From assembly GCA_001970955.1 (NCBI GenBank), contig MPUH01000682.1:1-40303 (forward strand): a stretch of 40,303 nt of DNA, given 5' to 3'. The notes under the pieces were generated by a model. The model made no database searches. It saw nothing but the letters and a program-made list of their open reading frames with translations, and was not told where the DNA came from. This document shows positions 28,193 through 38,775 of this stretch, piece by piece. Numbering within the stretch: position 1 is the first letter of the stretch; each line of letters starts with the position of its first letter. The position numbers were made by a program, and so were the translations under genes. This DNA comes from Stentor coeruleus. Lineage: Eukaryota; Ciliophora; Heterotrichea; Heterotrichida; Stentoridae.

Positions 28193-30448
28193 ATGATTTT
28201 TATTGCCAGGATTTTAGGAAATCAACCTCGGCATACAGTAGAAGGCTTTTCGTAATATCCAACTAGCTCACTACATACCGAACTTTTAAATCTTCTACCA
28301 ATTACCCCTCATAATAAAGATCAAGCTATTGAAGCTATCAGAGCTATATCTGAACAGCTTATATGGAGTGATCAGAATCAAGGAGGCTTTTTCCGGTATT
28401 TTTTACTTAGCCATGCAATAGATACAAATCTCTTAAGACTTTTTTGGACTATTCTTATTGATTCTAAACCTCAAGAAGTACATATTCAATTAATCCAAAG
28501 CGCAACTTTATTAATCCACAATCTTTCTTCAGATAAATGCAAAAGTATTTTATAATCAGAGTACTTATTAAATACACTTTTCTATAGAGATGTTGTATGC
28601 TACTCATATGATTTTTCTGATGAAGATATTGTTGAAAACTATATTAGCATGCTTAAAGCTTTTGCTGTCAACCTCAAAGCAGAGATGCTTTCGGAGTATT
28701 TGGCAAATAATAACTTCGCATTGTTGACTGGGACTATGATGTTTATGAATTACCATGAATCTATGATAAAAACAGCAGCCAGGACAGTGATTTTAAGTAT
28801 TTTCAAATGTAAAAACTAAATAGTGAAGCCTAAGAATATAAAGGATTATATTATCCAGTCAGGGTTTTTCAATTGTTTTATAGCATCAATCGGAGAAAAA
28901 CTGTCACAATGCAATAAGCATATCCTAAAGAGAAACAGTGGGAAATTAGAGAAAACCTTAGCTGAAATTTATGAGGACTTATACTATATACATGATATTT
29001 ATGATTTACAGATTAATGAGTTTGAAGATATGTTGACTAATTTGCTTATGAAAAATTTAATTTATCCTATAGCAATAGGTAGCTTACTAGAAGAATCAAA
29101 AGGTCCATTTTGTATATCAATACCTTTAGCAGAGATTTTTTTATGCGAAATTGTTAGGGTTGTCAAACATGTTCATGTAGTAAATTCTCTTGTTTTAGGA
29201 CTTTTAGTTAGGAAAATCCCTGGTTGTTTGGTAGAATTACTTAGTGAAATCCCTTCACCTAACCTACGTCCAGATGATGGATTTCTAGATGTTGTGATAA
29301 GTTTTTTAGACTATTTGGATGGATTTACTATAGTAGGAGGACTTGTAGATAACCCAGTCCCTGATATACTTTTTGGGTTTATAAAATCTCAAGATTGTGA
29401 ACTTATATGTATAACTATTACGTTAATACATTCTATTATTACTTGTCCAACTATAAGTTCTAATTTATTACAGGAATCTGGGATTATGTACTTTGAAAAA
29501 GTTAAAACCAAAAACTATATTCATAATGTTGCAAATGAAAGTCGATTGAATATATATAATAAAAATATAGTGGAACAACTTTTAAGATTACTTTTATGGA
29601 AAGAACCTTTAAAGGTTTTTCATTTTCAAATTACTTGTAAATGTATTATGTCGCTTAGTTACTGTCCAGAACTTAATAGGTGTTTGAGTGATAAACATAG
29701 GAAATTGTTGAATAAGGCTTTTGGCTATGCTGTTGAGTCGTTGAGGGTTTTTTTGGAAGATAATTCGGATTATGATGTTTTTTTTGAAGTTTTTGAAGAT
29801 GAGTGGAAGAAAATCAACTCAAGCGAAAACAAAATCCAAAGCACAATAAATCTCATTCTTCCTAATAATTCTGATGATTCACAAATTCCTTTGTATCAAA
29901 GATCTCCAAAAGATGATATTGAAGAACTTAGGTGTAACATCCAAAGGTTCTACTCATTATGGTCGCTGAAATTCTCTCTAGACAACAACAAAAAGATTTT
30001 TCCTTTAGAAAAATATCCTCTTTATTTTATGTCTAATGCTTGTTCTTGGGAAAAACATAAATCTTATCACAACAGTAATAAAAACTATGCAAAATGCACA
30101 GTAAAACTCAATAAAAACGACCAAAGCATGTATTTTATTAGCGACCCTGACTTTTTCCTATTAGTTATTCCTGATAATAAAAGTCATAAAGGGAATTATG
30201 ATATGAAATATATTTGTGTTAAATATGTCGAATGCCATTTGAATATTGACGTGATAACTGATAGAGCTGACCCAAGGAGATTAGTTATTTTTACAAAAAG
30301 GCAAAATGATGTACTGGAAGTTGTGTTTGATGACACACAGAAATGCTTATGGGCTTTTAAGGAAATCACTAATAGCCATGTGGAATGTAAAGAAAGGTAT
30401 GTAATACTTATAAACAAACTTTTTTGTCAGCTTTTAAGCTGTAATTAA
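28193..30448 (+). CDS. CLEC16A/FPL-domain protein, four exons, 736 aa
   Basis: Removing three 15-nt introns (28252-28266, 28545-28559, 28809-28823) joins four exons into one frame from ATG 28193. The N-terminal FPL domain reads IRAISEQLIWSDQNQGGFF, VHIQLIQSATLLIHNL, YSYDFSDEDIVENYISMLKA, NNFALLTGTMMFMNYHESMI and KTAARTVIL. These phrases are characteristic of CLEC16A, Ema and GOP-1, endosomal proteins needed for autophagosome and lysosome maturation. The C-terminal two thirds are divergent. Every intron is removed to restore an interrupted frame, which makes the model strong. The start assumes the first ATG of the frame. Confidence 0.85.
28252..28266 (+). other. 15-nt intron 1 of CLEC16A-like gene
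   Basis: The intron is gtaatatccaactag. It removes an in-frame TAA and splits a Ser codon. Confidence 0.85.
28545..28559 (+). other. 15-nt intron 2 of CLEC16A-like gene
   Basis: The intron is gtattttataatcag. It removes an in-frame TAA and joins KC-K to YLLNTLFY. Confidence 0.88.
28809..28823 (+). other. 15-nt intron 3 of CLEC16A-like gene
   Basis: The intron is gtaaaaactaaatag. It removes in-frame stops and joins LSIFK to LKPKNIKDY. Confidence 0.9.
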
Positions 30449-30806
30449 GTTTTTTTGCTACACTGCTTATTTTTAACTAAGGTTAAATAATAATATGGTA
30501 AAAGTTTAATAAATTCCAACTCTTAACCAAAATAAATAGTTAAACAAATAAATCTAATATTTATTATCAATCAAAATAATCCTTATAATTTTTTTTATCA
30601 TAATTATCATTTCACAAATTCCATTTATCAAGTATTTGAATTACTTTTTGGATATTTTATAGTTAAACTAAACTTCATTAGGATAAAATTTCTACTAATT
30701 ATCTTATCTCCCTACTAAAAACCTTCTACACTCTTATTCATTATATATAAAACTTATTCCAATATATTATTTCTAATATAAATATCTTATATAAAAATCA
30801 TGCAAA
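30449..30806. other. AT-rich spacer
   Basis: No gene or repeat was recognised. Confidence 0.5.
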
Positions 30807-31166
30807 TTAGTGGATTTTCCCATGAACTACTTGGTTTAGATATCCTGGATCATTCCTATGTATATAAGGATATGAAATTTTCGGTACAATCAAAGGTGGG
30901 GTAAATAAAATATGAGAAGCAAACCTTGTGTGGCTTCTGCTTGATTTATATCTTGGAGAATGATTTGCTGTGAGTAATGCGACTTTTCCTCGACTATGAG
31001 AAAAAATCATAGGGTTTTCTTGAAAAGGGTTTTTGGATTTTGATTTTCTGCAGGTTTGAAAAACTAATTCTAGGCATTTGATAGGTTTGAGGAGCCTTCT
31101 TGGGGTTTTGTATGGATGTTCTTGTGTGCATATGGATTTCGGTTGCTGGCTAAGAGCACTTTTCAT
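30807..31166 (-). CDS. Small basic protein, 119 aa, unrecognised
   Basis: The frame starts at an ATG and codes a Lys/Arg/His/Ser-rich protein with little Asp or Glu, no signal peptide and no membrane segment. The C-terminal half has PKISYPYIHRNDPGYLNQVV. The G+C of the stretch is higher than that of the flanking spacer, which supports a real gene. Small basic proteins of this kind are often axonemal or cortical in ciliates, but no family could be assigned. Confidence 0.5.
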   Translation of the reverse strand: MKSALSQQPKSICTQEHPYKTPRRLLKPIKCLELVFQTCRKSKSKNPFQENPMIFSHSRGKVALLTANHSPRYKSSRSHTRFASHILFTPPLIVPKISYPYIHRNDPGYLNQVVHGKIH

Positions 31167-31805
31167 AATAGGCTTCTGATAAATATTATATTCAGTTTAT
31201 AATTATGGAAAATAGATGATTATTTTCTAATAAAATATGTGTTTCATTATTATTTGTATATATCCATGATACTGATATTAGCAGCTTCAGCATATAAACC
31301 CTACTTTTAATGTAATCTAGTTTTAAAGATATATTCTCCTTTACTAAAACACCTTTGTAAATTTTCTGATTTTAATCCTAGATAGCACAGCATCATCCTC
31401 ATATAGTGTAATTTTCAATTCCTCTTTATCTAGAGTAGCTCCATAATTTTCCTCCTTATTACTTTGCGGTTTTTACTGCAAACCTAATCAATCTCTTGAT
31501 ATGAATTCCAGCTGATTCTGAATGTTTTTTCTTATCATTAGTAGATTAAAAAAATCTACTTGAAATTTGTATATCTTGATACATAAGCAATGATAATGTA
31601 GTGGCTAGATATTTATTATCTTGTTAAATGTATCATATGATATAAATTCATTAAAGTATTAAAAACATACTAAAAACTATCTTTAGCTTTTAAACAAATT
31701 ATTCAGTATTAACTCATAAATCATATAAATTGTCCCAAAAACTATTTAATAAAACAAAATCTTAACCATAAAAACATTTTCCTACCAATACTTTATTATA
31801 TATAC
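31167..31805. other. Spacer with possible gene relic
   Basis: No intact gene is present. The minus-strand segment listed separately reads like decayed coding sequence. The rest is AT-rich, with nothing recognisable. Confidence 0.4.
31215..31600 (-). pseudogene. Possible decayed coding region
   Basis: One minus frame reads SNKEENYGATLDKEEL and LYEDDAVLSRIKIRKF (31347-31463). A shifted frame continues with GVLVKENISLKLDY and SRVYMLKLL. The upstream part of the first frame carries a TGA and a TAA. The acidic and small residues look coding-like, but no homologue is known to me and chance is not excluded. Confidence 0.3.
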
Positions 31806-32258
31806 TCATAAGTTAGATATTACTTCTTTCGGGGAAACTTTTACTGGCTTAATCTTTTTTGCTAAGTTTCTAATTAAAAGACTAGTGCCAATTATCTTAA
31901 AACAAAGTCCAAGTAAATATAAAATAGCTTGCCAAGTAGATAAAATGTCTCCAATATATGTCATGCTTGAATTTTCTGTACAAATTGATGAGAACTTGTT
32001 ACAAATTGATATGGAACTTGATTGGGAATTGAACATAAGAAGAAAATATGTACCAAGCAAAGATATACCAGCTGAAATAAGTGATGGAATATAGATTTTT
32101 TTGAAAAATTGCATGGACAAAGCTATAACAAGTAAAGATTGAGGGAGGAATTTTATCCAGGTTGAGAACTCTGTGATGGTAAAAGTATGGGATTCTGAAA
32201 TTACTGCTGGAATTGTAAAGCAAATCCCTATAATACTGAAAGCACTCTCTATTATCAT
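31806..32258 (-). CDS. Four-span membrane protein, 150 aa, unrecognised
   Basis: Four hydrophobic stretches are visible (about 3-20, 34-50, 55-75 and 108-128). The loop between spans 3 and 4 has two cysteines (SICNKFSSICTENSS). The C-terminal tail is basic (KKIKPVKVSPKE). This fits a small tetraspan protein with cytosolic basic tail, but I do not recognise a family. Confidence 0.55.
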   Translation of the reverse strand: MIIESAFSIIGICFTIPAVISESHTFTITEFSTWIKFLPQSLLVIALSMQFFKKIYIPSLISAGISLLGTYFLLMFNSQSSSISICNKFSSICTENSSMTYIGDILSTWQAILYLLGLCFKIIGTSLLIRNLAKKIKPVKVSPKEVISNL

Positions 32259-32624
32259 TATAATAGTTTAGAATATCAATAAATGCTTATCAAAATAATC
32301 AGAATTGAAATTGTCCCAATCCTAAAAATTCACATACTTTATAAAGGCCTTTTATAAATAGATTAAGGAGTTCACACCATAAGCAATAATTTCGTAATAA
32401 CACAAGATAACATAAAGTTGCTTAATTTCTCAGGTTTTACTGTATAATAAAATTATAAATAAACTAAATCAATTACAAGTTTTTATGCATAAGTTACCTT
32501 TATCATAACATCCTTTAAAATTCATTATTAACTTAAAAAAAAAACTAAATCCTATCAAAAAATATTTCCCCTGATTAATTCTTCTAAGAAATATTAGATC
32601 AAATTACCAAACAATATAACCAAT
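32259..32624. other. AT-rich spacer
   Basis: It lies between two divergently oriented genes and probably holds both promoters. No motif was recognised. Confidence 0.5.
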
Positions 32625-33098
32625 ATGAGAAACTCTAAACTAATCTCATTATCAGAAGCAGTAAAAGAAATGGAACTTATGGAAGAGAAGCTTGCGAACT
32701 TAAAACAAGACAACCCTATGGTCCTTACATCTAAAAAAATTGACAAGTTGAATATGTTTTTCTATGAAGATCAATCTATGTGGGATGATGATGATATGTA
32801 TTTTATGAACAAATCAGTACGTATTCTACGTGGAAATATTGGTCTTTGGAGTTTATATTTTGGATGTTTTGCATACTTTTTCCAAAATTCAATAAAAGTT
32901 CAGTCACTTAATATTGAGAAGAGTAAAAAATTCGCTTTGATTTCTGCTGTTGGGTTGATTATGGGTTTTTCTTTTTATGCTCCGGCTTTAGCATATTGCT
33001 TTAGAGTAAATGCTTATCTTAAGCTTAAATATATACCAAGCTTCGATAATTATGTGAAACCTGAGCAAGTAGTAGAAGAAGAAGTAAGTAAATCTTAA
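32625..33098 (+). CDS. Two-span membrane protein, 157 aa, unrecognised
   Basis: A charged N-terminal helix (SLSEAVKEMELMEEKLANLK) and an acidic segment (DQSMWDDDDMYF) precede two hydrophobic spans, GLWSLYFGCFAYFF (about 73-86) and FALISAVGLIMGFSFYAPAL (about 103-122). A short acidic tail ends the protein. It could be an organellar inner-membrane protein, but there is no family match I can defend. Confidence 0.6.
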   Translation: MRNSKLISLSEAVKEMELMEEKLANLKQDNPMVLTSKKIDKLNMFFYEDQSMWDDDDMYFMNKSVRILRGNIGLWSLYFGCFAYFFQNSIKVQSLNIEKSKKFALISAVGLIMGFSFYAPALAYCFRVNAYLKLKYIPSFDNYVKPEQVVEEEVSKS

Positions 33099-33743
33099 TC
33101 GAAGATTTTTTTAATATAATGATGAAAATCAAGTTCAGATAAGATTTTATCTTTATAAATACAGGAGTTTATCTTAAATTTTCATGTTTTTTTAGCTTTT
33201 TATATTTTTCTTACTTGCTTTTTTATATTTTTTCCATGTTTTGCTATGTTTTTTTTTTATACAATAGTTATGCATTTTTTCATGGAGAATTTTTTGTAAG
33301 AGGAGATTTTTTTATGTTACTAATGATATAAAGCATATAGAGTTTTTAAAGCCAAAAAATATATTATCATATATCTTATATAGTGTATTTTTCTTGCATA
33401 TTTATCCTTTATCAAAACAGTCGCTAAAATAATGAATTTTTTTTTTCAAGCCAGCATCTTAGCTTTAAACATCTCCAATTTATTATTTCAAACATATTTT
33501 ATAAGCAATAAAACCGCAATCTTCTAATAAAAAAGTCCGATCTTTATGTTATCAATCATCTTCCTCATATAAAAATCCACAAATGAATCTTCAACCTTCT
33601 CAAAATTCTCCACTATCCTTTAAAAATACCTACAATATTCCCTATAAATTACCTTTAAATTCAAAATTCCTTCCATTTCCCAGCATCCTATGACAAAATA
33701 TCATAAAACCCATCGATTTTCATACTTACTTAACTAAAAAAAA
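33099..33743. other. AT-rich spacer with T-tracts
   Basis: Poly-T tracts occur at about 33230-33260. On the minus strand (about 33430-33700) coding-like runs are broken by several stops; this is weak evidence for a relic. No gene is supportable. Confidence 0.4.
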
Positions 33744-33950
33744 TTATCTTTCTTTCCCAACAAGCAAAGGAACTGTAGAATAAGTTGCTGGTCCATTAAT
33801 ATTGTTCAAAGACGACAACCCTACAAATAAAAAGACAATCAGCATAAGCGAAATCAGAATCCCAGATAAAGCTGAAGGACTAATTGGGATCTGATCTGAA
33901 TCAGTAGCTAGAGTTCCTAAAATCAATAAAAACATCATAAAACTCTTCAT
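33744..33950 (-). CDS. Ac45/VOA1-type minimal membrane protein, 68 aa
   Basis: A signal peptide (MKSFMMFLLILGTLATD) is followed directly by a single membrane segment, ALSGILISLMLIVFLFVGLS, and a short tail NNINGPATYSTVPLLVGKER. The pattern SP-x-L-x-G, a long hydrophobic span, a short conserved loop and a terminal GKE resembles the C-terminal membrane domain of V-ATPase accessory proteins (Ac45/ATP6AP1, yeast Voa1). Those proteins normally have a large lumenal domain, which is absent here. Assignment is by pattern only. Confidence 0.5.
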   Translation of the reverse strand: MKSFMMFLLILGTLATDSDQIPISPSALSGILISLMLIVFLFVGLSSLNNINGPATYSTVPLLVGKER

Positions 33951-34039
33951 ATTTATTACAATTCCTAAATTCTTTCGCTTTATTATATCTAAAAATACTT
34001 ATCTTTCTATATCATACAAAAAAAAACAAAAGAATTTAC

Positions 34040-34366
34040 TTATTCGTTAAGCTCAAATTTTACCCATGATCCTTTGTCTTGTAGATTTTCAAGCTCTTCT
34101 TGGATATCATCATTTGAATAACCATTAGATCTGACTTTTTCCCAAAAGCAAATCCACTCATCAAAGTTGATTTCTTTATTACCATCTTGGTCTACTGTTT
34201 CAAAGAATGATCTTGCGTTTACATTCGCAAAGCGATTCTTCCACCAGTTTTGAGCTTCTTGAATACTTATTTGCGAGTCACCGTTGATGTCCATTGCCCT
34301 AAAGATATTAGTCGCAAGATCTTTGTTACTTTGAGACAAAGGGGAGTTTGACCTAGTTTCATCCAT
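34040..34366 (-). CDS. Two-EF-hand calcium-binding protein, 108 aa
   Basis: Two canonical EF loops are visible. Loop 1 is residues 26-37 (DINGDSQISIQE) and loop 2 is 59-70 (DQDGNKEINFDE). Both keep acidic residues at positions 1 and 12, Gly at position 4 and Ile at position 6, in the second half of the loop (8), so both should bind calcium. The pairing suggests one calmodulin-like lobe. The tail (71-108) is helical and acidic. Partners are unknown. Confidence 0.85.
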   Translation of the reverse strand: MDETRSNSPLSQSNKDLATNIFRAMDINGDSQISIQEAQNWWKNRFANVNARSFFETVDQDGNKEINFDEWICFWEKVRSNGYSNDDIQEELENLQDKGSWVKFELNE

Positions 34367-34909
34367 TATAAATTATTAATATACAATTTTTTGTAATTTT
34401 TATACGGAAGTGATATGGAGATATGCATAAGATTTGTTTTTTTAGGTTTTTTGGATGTTTTTTTGAGAAGATTTAGATTTTTGGATTTGAATGATGAAAA
34501 TAGATGAAGTTAAGGTATATTTTATTATGATTAAGGGCATATATCTTATCGAATGTTTGCTTATATGCATAAAGCAAGAAAATAGTTTATTAAAATCCTA
34601 TTAAATTTATCGCAAGTAATAAACTCTCATACTCTAATCATTTAAAAAATATTTAAAAATCTTTAGCAAAATCTCCAAAAAATATTCTCTCAATACTCTT
34701 TAAAAACATCAATCATACCATAACTATATAGATCACTACTAAAACTTCACTTAAAATAATATCATATCAGCAAAAATATCATAAAATCTCCAACAGCCAT
34801 CTCATATAAAAAAATAAAATTTTCCTGCATAATATCAGCTTAAAAGACAAAACTTGATATAATAACTTAGAAACTTAAGCTTAATTAGTTTTTTTCATAT
34901 ATGATAACA
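34367..34909. other. AT-rich spacer
   Basis: No gene was recognised on either strand. Confidence 0.5.
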
Positions 34910-35449
34910 TTATGCAAAAGTTTTATTACCAAAACAAGTATTACAAATCCGTTCTTTTGTATCATATCCTAATTCGTGAAGCCATACCTTGTTACGAGCG
35001 TGGGACTTACAAACAACAATTCCACACTTACGACAATGATGTTGTCTTCTAAAAAAATTGAATTCTTTTGCACAGATTTTACAAAACAATGAAGTACTTT
35101 CATCCCATTTAGGTCGCTTTAAGCTTTTTAGAAAACTTGTCCACATTTGATAATCCTGAACTGTTTCCATCCTTAAAATACACGAGCACTTTCCTTTTAG
35201 AGTATTGTATTCAATAATAATACATCTGCGATCAGATACTTCACTGAGTATTTTAAAATCTTTGTCGATTTTTATGTTTTTAAATGGCTGAATAAGTATT
35301 ACTGGGTTTCCTTGTCCTGATGCTAAGTTTATTGTGCTTTTGCTAATAGTAATATAAACACGTTGCTCTGAGGATGTAGAAGAGTAAAAACTGTAGCCTT
35401 CAGGGATAGGAGAGTTTTTTCCATTTTGTCTTGTTTTTGAATTACCCAT
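34910..35449 (-). CDS. PH-like plus FYVE zinc-finger protein, 179 aa
   Basis: The C-terminal FYVE finger has C123-x2-C126, the phosphoinositide-binding patch RRQHHCRKCG (C139, C142), C147-x2-H150 and C169-x2-C172. These would bind two zinc ions and PI3P on endosomes. The canonical WxxD start is weak (WDES). Residues about 28-110 look like a PH-type beta sandwich ending in the helix DYQMWTSFLKSL. MGNSKT at the N-terminus is a possible myristoylation signal. It is probably an early endosome effector. Confidence 0.85.
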   Translation of the reverse strand: MGNSKTRQNGKNSPIPEGYSFYSSTSSEQRVYITISKSTINLASGQGNPVILIQPFKNIKIDKDFKILSEVSDRRCIIIEYNTLKGKCSCILRMETVQDYQMWTSFLKSLKRPKWDESTSLFCKICAKEFNFFRRQHHCRKCGIVVCKSHARNKVWLHELGYDTKERICNTCFGNKTFA

Positions 35450-35869
35450 TAATTATTTATGAAGCTGTATTTTAAGCATTTCCTCGTTGGATCACTACTT
35501 ATGACATGTACAATCATTATCTTCAAAAATTTAAATGTTAATAATCATTAAAATATGCACAAAGTCTCTTTTTGCATTTAATAATCAAAATTTTATTGCA
35601 TCTTATGCAGATTCTCAATATATATTATATTCTCCTAAAATCTTATTTAAAAAATGATTAAAACCTTCTTATTACTAAAATGATTTTTTATATTTTTAGC
35701 ATATCCTTATAAATTTGCATTAATCTAATCTATTTATCTTTAAAAAAAAAACTATATCATAATATCATTCAAACAAAACATCTAACTGCTTTTTCAATAT
35801 AAATAATAACTAAAAATAGTATCTAAAAATAAAAATCATAGTAAAATATCGAATAAAGTCAATATTATA
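35450..35869. other. AT-rich divergent intergenic region
   Basis: It separates divergent genes and probably carries both promoters. No gene or repeat was recognised. Confidence 0.5.
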
Positions 35870-37483
35870 ATGAATGCTTTAAATAATCTTGATTTTGATG
35901 AGTGGATAAATATTCCTAGACCACTTGTTCAAACACTTATACTATTCAAGCAATGTTTTTTAGAGCAGTCAAGGAAAATCTCTGACTGTTCCACAGAAAT
36001 CGACAACTCAAATAACAAAATCCATCTGAAACTAAGAACTATGACTGAAAGCTTAGCTAATACAAATGAAATTATAAGAAATCAACAAGAAAGTATATTG
36101 AAAAAAGTTAAAGAAAGGTGCGATTTTTTATCTAGCAACTTTTCTCAGTTTAAGAAGAAAATCAAAGAAAAGAATAGCAATAAACAGAGAATTTTGAATG
36201 AAAATTTGTATGAAATGAAAGAGCAGGCCAATCGATGTGTGAAAGCTGTGGGGAAAATAGTAGACCTTGATGAAATAGATAAGCTTATTAGTGAAAGGTC
36301 ATTGATAATCCATCAAAATGTGTTTAATGATGTAAGAGACCAACAAATCCGCCCAGCAATAGACAGAATTGTGCATGATATGAAAATAAGCTCAGAGTAA
36401 ATTTTATATAGAAAATTTTCCAGAACCTTTGAAGCGACAAATAATTTTATCAAGTCCGTGGAATCTCATTTCCAAGAGGAAATCCAGAAAATTTTAAACA
36501 ATTTATCTGAACTTCGTACACACACTATACAAAATGATAGTCATGTTTCGGAATATATGGAAAAAAACGATCAAGAAATTCAAACATTAAACAACCAAAT
36601 CGACCTTTTGCAAAGAACTTTAATCAACTGCGAGAAAAATACTGATAATAATTTTTTCAATATAAATAACGATATAGCTCAAGTTTTAGACAACTATTCT
36701 TCACTAAATAGAAAAATTGATAGCTTCGAACACAATCAAACTATAAGAAGCAGAACAGCTGCACCTATAACAATATCCAAACCTTTTATAAAAGATGAAC
36801 AAAATTTAAATTTACATAAACCTCTTTTGGAAACTCAAAATAAATCGAATCCTATACCACAAGAAGAAAATTCTATATCACAAGAAGATCAAGATTCTTT
36901 CTTCAAAAACACCCTCCTTATAGAAAATGAGCTTAAAAGCTATAGATTCAAAATGGAACTTGAAATGAAATTCCTCAAAAATGAGCTGCTAAAAACAATC
37001 AAAGAAGAAATCCGTCCATTAGAAGAAAAAATAACCCATGCCAAAAACTTGCTTGAAACTACATCTCTTGAATTAAAAGATAAACTGTCTTGGCTTCCTA
37101 TAAATATATCAGAACTCAATGGAATGGGTCCTTTAGATGCTAGACTTTTTACAATTGAAGCTCGGCTTAGAGCTGAAGAAAACTCACGTATAAAAGCTCT
37201 TTCTACTATAGAAAAGTCTTTAGATTCTATAAGAAAAATATCATTTAGCCCTTTGTTATTAAAAAGCTCAGATCGTAAAGCAACCCCTGAACCTACACTT
37301 GAGACCCTTCATTCAATATCAGAAATTGAAGAAATTAGGCTTCCAGTTTTTGATAGGACAATATATACATCATGTAATTCTAAAAGGATACAGAGAAAAA
37401 ATCAGAAAAGCTTGGATTTAAATAAAGATGTTCAGAGTTTGTCGCTGCGGAAAGTACTTAGACATAAGTCGTTTAAAAACTAG
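35870..37483 (+). CDS. Coiled-coil protein, two exons, 532 aa
   Basis: Two frames are joined by removing the 15-nt intron at 36397-36411, which restores ...KISSEKFSRTFEATNN... through to the second part. Exons are 35870-36396 and 36412-37483. Long heptad-rich stretches run through both exons (for example EKNDQEIQTLNNQIDLLQ and FKMELEMKFLKNELLKTI). A central low-complexity linker (about 285-340) is rich in Q, E, S and P. There is no membrane segment or catalytic motif. Such proteins are often cytoskeletal or basal-body parts in ciliates, but no family could be named. Confidence 0.8.
36397..36411 (+). other. 15-nt intron in coiled-coil gene
   Basis: The intron is gtaaattttatatag. It removes an in-frame TAA and splits a Glu codon. 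Confidence 0.9.
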
Positions 37484-37677
37484 GATGAGATTAAGTGATG
37501 TTATAACATTTATAGCAATTTTCATAATATAAAAGTAGTTTTTACTAATGGTTTATTTGATTTTATTCACACTATAATTGATATATTCATTATAATAATC
37601 TATATAATCTCTAAATCAACCTTATCTCCAAAATAAATCATTATTTAGGTAAATAATATTTATGTTAAATTACAATC

Positions 37678-38775
37678 TTAGCTAAAATTGATCTTAACTC
37701 TTTTCCCATCTTTCCACTCTCCCTCAACTTTGCCATTCACAGTTGTATAATAAAACCCTTTGCCATGTTGTTTTCCATTAGCCCATTCACCTTCATATTT
37801 CCTTCCATCAGGCCATTCAAAAACCCCATATCCTTGTTTTTTATCATCAATATATTCCCCAGTATATTTCCTCCCATCACTCCATGAAAATTCACCTTTC
37901 CCATCCATTTTATTGTTTTTCCAATATCCAATATATTTTCTCCCATCACTCCATTCATAAATCCCATATCCATGTATATTATTACAATGGAATTCCCCTT
38001 CATACTTACTCCCATCACTCCAAATAAACTTTCCTCTTCCTTCTTTACTACCATTTTTATACTGCCCATCATATTTTGCCCCATCAGGCCAAGTCTCAGT
38101 CCCAAAACCATCTTGTTTATCTTCAGCCCAATCTCCAACATATTTAGCTCCATTTGAATGTAAATAAGTCCCAAGTCCATCAGCTTTATCATCTTTCCAA
38201 TTACCTTCATATACATCCCCATCTGCATGAATTAATCTTCCTTTACCATTAGCTTTGTCATTTGCCCAGATCCCTTCATATTTACTTCCATCTGGCCAAT
38301 GTTGACATCCTAAACCTTCTCTTTGTAGGTTATTATTCCATTCACCTAGATAAATAACCCCGTTTTCAAGCTCGATGAAACCTTTTTTTATTAAACCTTT
38401 TGATGAGATTTGCGGGTATTCGAAAGAACCTAAATGTTTTTCAGCATTACGGCTTAGAGGAGTTGAGTAGTCTGGGACTTGGCTTTGAGGGATTTCTTGG
38501 AGAGATGTTCGGAAAACCCCTGAGATTGGCTTGGATATGATGCTTGTGGGGAGGATAGAGTGGTTTATGTTTTGGCAGTGTTTTCTTTCGATGAAACCTC
38601 TTAGGACGCTTTGAAGCTTTATGAGGTCGGAAAGATTTGGCATTGTACTTGCTTCAGGCAATTCAGAATTGTCGTTTTGTGGAAGATCTTTTAGGTTTAG
38701 ACTTACTTGGAAAGGCATTTCTTCGTACCTTTCTTCAGCGATTTGGCTTCTTAGACATGAACAATTAGAACCCAT
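37678..38775 (-). CDS. Lipid-anchored IQ and MORN-repeat protein, 365 aa
   Basis: The N-terminus MGSNCSC fits myristoylation at Gly2 and palmitoylation at Cys5/Cys7, so plasma-membrane or cortical anchoring is likely. An IQ-like motif (LQSVLRGFIERK, about residues 53-64) could bind calmodulin. Nine regular 23-residue MORN units plus a partial tenth fill about 135-360; examples are KYEGIWANDKANGKGRLIHA, KYVGDWAEDKQDGFGTETW and KYTGEYIDDKKQGYGVFEW. The repeats are also visible as 69-bp periodicity in the DNA. MORN arrays dimerise and bind phospholipid or cytoskeleton. No kinase domain is attached. Confidence 0.9.
   Translation of the reverse strand: MGSNCSCLRSQIAEERYEEMPFQVSLNLKDLPQNDNSELPEASTMPNLSDLIKLQSVLRGFIERKHCQNINHSILPTSIISKPISGVFRTSLQEIPQSQVPDYSTPLSRNAEKHLGSFEYPQISSKGLIKKGFIELENGVIYLGEWNNNLQREGLGCQHWPDGSKYEGIWANDKANGKGRLIHADGDVYEGNWKDDKADGLGTYLHSNGAKYVGDWAEDKQDGFGTETWPDGAKYDGQYKNGSKEGRGKFIWSDGSKYEGEFHCNNIHGYGIYEWSDGRKYIGYWKNNKMDGKGEFSWSDGRKYTGEYIDDKKQGYGVFEWPDGRKYEGEWANGKQHGKGFYYTTVNGKVEGEWKDGKRVKINFS

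Noticed and set aside
31461..31490. 15-nt intron gtaaaaaccgcaaag in the relic
   Set aside because: Removing it leaves an immediate TAA, so it does not restore a frame.
37737..38228. 163-aa frame antisense-parallel to the MORN repeats
   Set aside because: It is an out-of-frame reading of the 69-bp repeat; the MORN frame is the real one.
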